Shown here: positions 63,200 to 64,000 of the stretch, piece by piece
Numbering within the stretch: the first letter of the stretch is position 1
Layout: every line of letters begins with the position of its first letter
Assembly: GCF_000513135.1 (NCBI RefSeq)
Contig: NZ_BAUV01000003.1
Location: 62,001 to 126,000, forward strand
Reading direction: 5' to 3'
From: Halalkalibacter akibai JCM 9157
GTDB lineage: Bacteria > Bacillota > Bacilli > Bacillales > Bacillaceae_D
Length of the DNA stretch: 64,000 nucleotides
Notes under the pieces: model-generated
Told to the model about the DNA's origin: nothing
Database searches by the model: none
What the model saw: the letters and a program-made list of their open reading frames with translations, nothing else
Position numbers and translations under genes: made by a program

Positions 63200-64000
63200 T
63201 CGCGATTTGTTTTACGCTACAATTCCTGATTTTTGGGATCGTTTATACGGAACGGAATATGCTCTTTATGATTGCATAACGATTGATCAACACACTGTTG
63301 AAGAAGTGAAGCAAGCAACGAACGTAGCCTACCATGTTTTTAATAAAATGAATGATTTACTCCGGGAAGCAGCAGATGAAACGTTGCTCGAACTTGGTTT
63401 TCCGTCTAAAGGCTTGCCGTTTTTACGAATGAATTCGATTCCTTATGAAACGGTGATCGGGCGCTTTGATTTTGTTCAAACAACAGATGGTCTGAAGCTA
63501 CTAGAGTTCAACTCAGACACCCCAACCTTCATACGTGAGTTGTTTGAAGTGAACGGTTTGCTCGCTAAACAATTTCAATTGGAGAACCCGAACTCAGACG
63601 AGGAACTAGTTTTAGGGAAAGCGATTCGTAATAGCGTGTTTCACTGTGCCAAGCGTATTGGAGTAAGTGGTCATCCGTATGTTGTCTTTACTGCGCATGA
63701 AGAGGATATTGAAGACCGGGAAACGATGAAGTATTTAATGAGAGCAGCCTCAATTAAAGGAGCTGCATTTGTCCCGCTCGAGCACATTCAAATCTTAGCA
63801 GGAGAAGGAGTTTACGACCCAGCTGGCAATAAAATTGATGTTCTCTATCGTCATACATATCCGCTAGAAGCCCTTTTAGAAGATGTTTCAAGTGATCAGT
63901 TTCCAATTGGAATCGAGTGTATGAATCTTGTATTAGCTGGAAAAGTCGGGATGTTAAACCCAACGTCAGCTTTTTTAATGCAAAGCAAAGCCGTCATGGC
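63192..64000 (+). CDS. Glutathionylspermidine synthase-like ATP-grasp protein (YgiC-like), cut by right edge
   Basis: The first 269 residues of a preATP-grasp/ATP-grasp enzyme of the glutathionylspermidine synthase family. IGRFDFVQTTDGLKLLEFNSDTPTFIRELFEVNG is the family signature (LLEFN-DTP), and GMLNPTSAFLMQSKAVM lies where the ATP-grasp fold begins. The conserved Arg in the amidase domain of full synthetase is not expected, since YgiC-like proteins lack that domain. Substrate unknown; Bacillus does not make glutathione. GTG 63192 (or TTG 63189) follows GGTGGAGGAAC and overlaps the lipoprotein gene. The gene continues past 64000. Confidence 0.85.
   Translation, partial: MVNRDLFYATIPDFWDRLYGTEYALYDCITIDQHTVEEVKQATNVAYHVFNKMNDLLREAADETLLELGFPSKGLPFLRMNSIPYETVIGRFDFVQTTDGLKLLEFNSDTPTFIRELFEVNGLLAKQFQLENPNSDEELVLGKAIRNSVFHCAKRIGVSGHPYVVFTAHEEDIEDRETMKYLMRAASIKGAAFVPLEHIQILAGEGVYDPAGNKIDVLYRHTYPLEALLEDVSSDQFPIGIECMNLVLAGKVGMLNPTSAFLMQSKAVM

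Overview
The window is from a low-GC, spore-forming member of the Bacillaceae. The evidence is spoIIR, spoIID, spoIIQ, spoIIID and an H-type spore protein gene, sigma-A, sigma-D and sigma-F type promoters, AGGAGG ribosome binding sites and hairpin-plus-T-run terminators. The ATP synthase points to an alkaliphile: subunit a has Lys179 and Gly211 (equivalent to alkaliphile Lys180 and Gly212), subunit c has Pro51 in a PxxExxP motif, and atpZ precedes atpI. I cannot name the species.

Positions 1-39,600 follow the B. subtilis order from prfA to fabZ: prfA, prmC, spoIIR, ywlB, tsaC (ywlC), mntP (ywlD), ywlE, rpiB (ywlF), ywlG, glyA, upp, the atp operon, ywzB, ywmB, murA, spoIID, spoIIQ, spoIIID, mbl, flhO, flhP, an EpuA-type protein and fabZ. 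Into this backbone are set a chemoreceptor gene (7884), a Vpr-like secreted protease (13068) and a symporter module (28976-34208: two small membrane proteins, DUF4212 subunit, Na+/solute symporter, cNMP/CBS/DUF294 protein, DnaQ-like exonuclease). Each part is complete enough to support translation termination, early sporulation signalling, ATP synthesis, cell wall synthesis, engulfment, rod shape and flagellar rod assembly.

Positions 39,600-64,000 are accessory. They hold a GGDEF-EAL protein, acidic lipoprotein, RND exporter without a visible adaptor, chemoreceptor with a sigma-D promoter, sspH, a run of small membrane proteins and lipoproteins of unknown function, MerR and MarR regulators, a sporulation-kinase-like histidine kinase, a DUF1659-DUF2922-YvrJ operon (YvrJ is only 57 residues), a YlxL/YceG-like pair, a broken YknX-like adaptor with a YknW/Yip1-like gene, and a YgiB/YgiC-like pair cut by the right edge.

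Non-coding DNA is unusually rich in structure. There are five copies of a nested-stem element whose arms covary between loci, at least six copies or remnants of a second GC-rich Bacillaceae repeat, a 215-bp tandem repeat between spoIID and spoIIQ, five GGATCATAAA boxes at exact 21-bp spacing between flhO and flhP, and a DnaA-box cluster at ywlB/tsaC. Several genes, including atpD, carry single-base losses that look more like sequence errors than real mutations.
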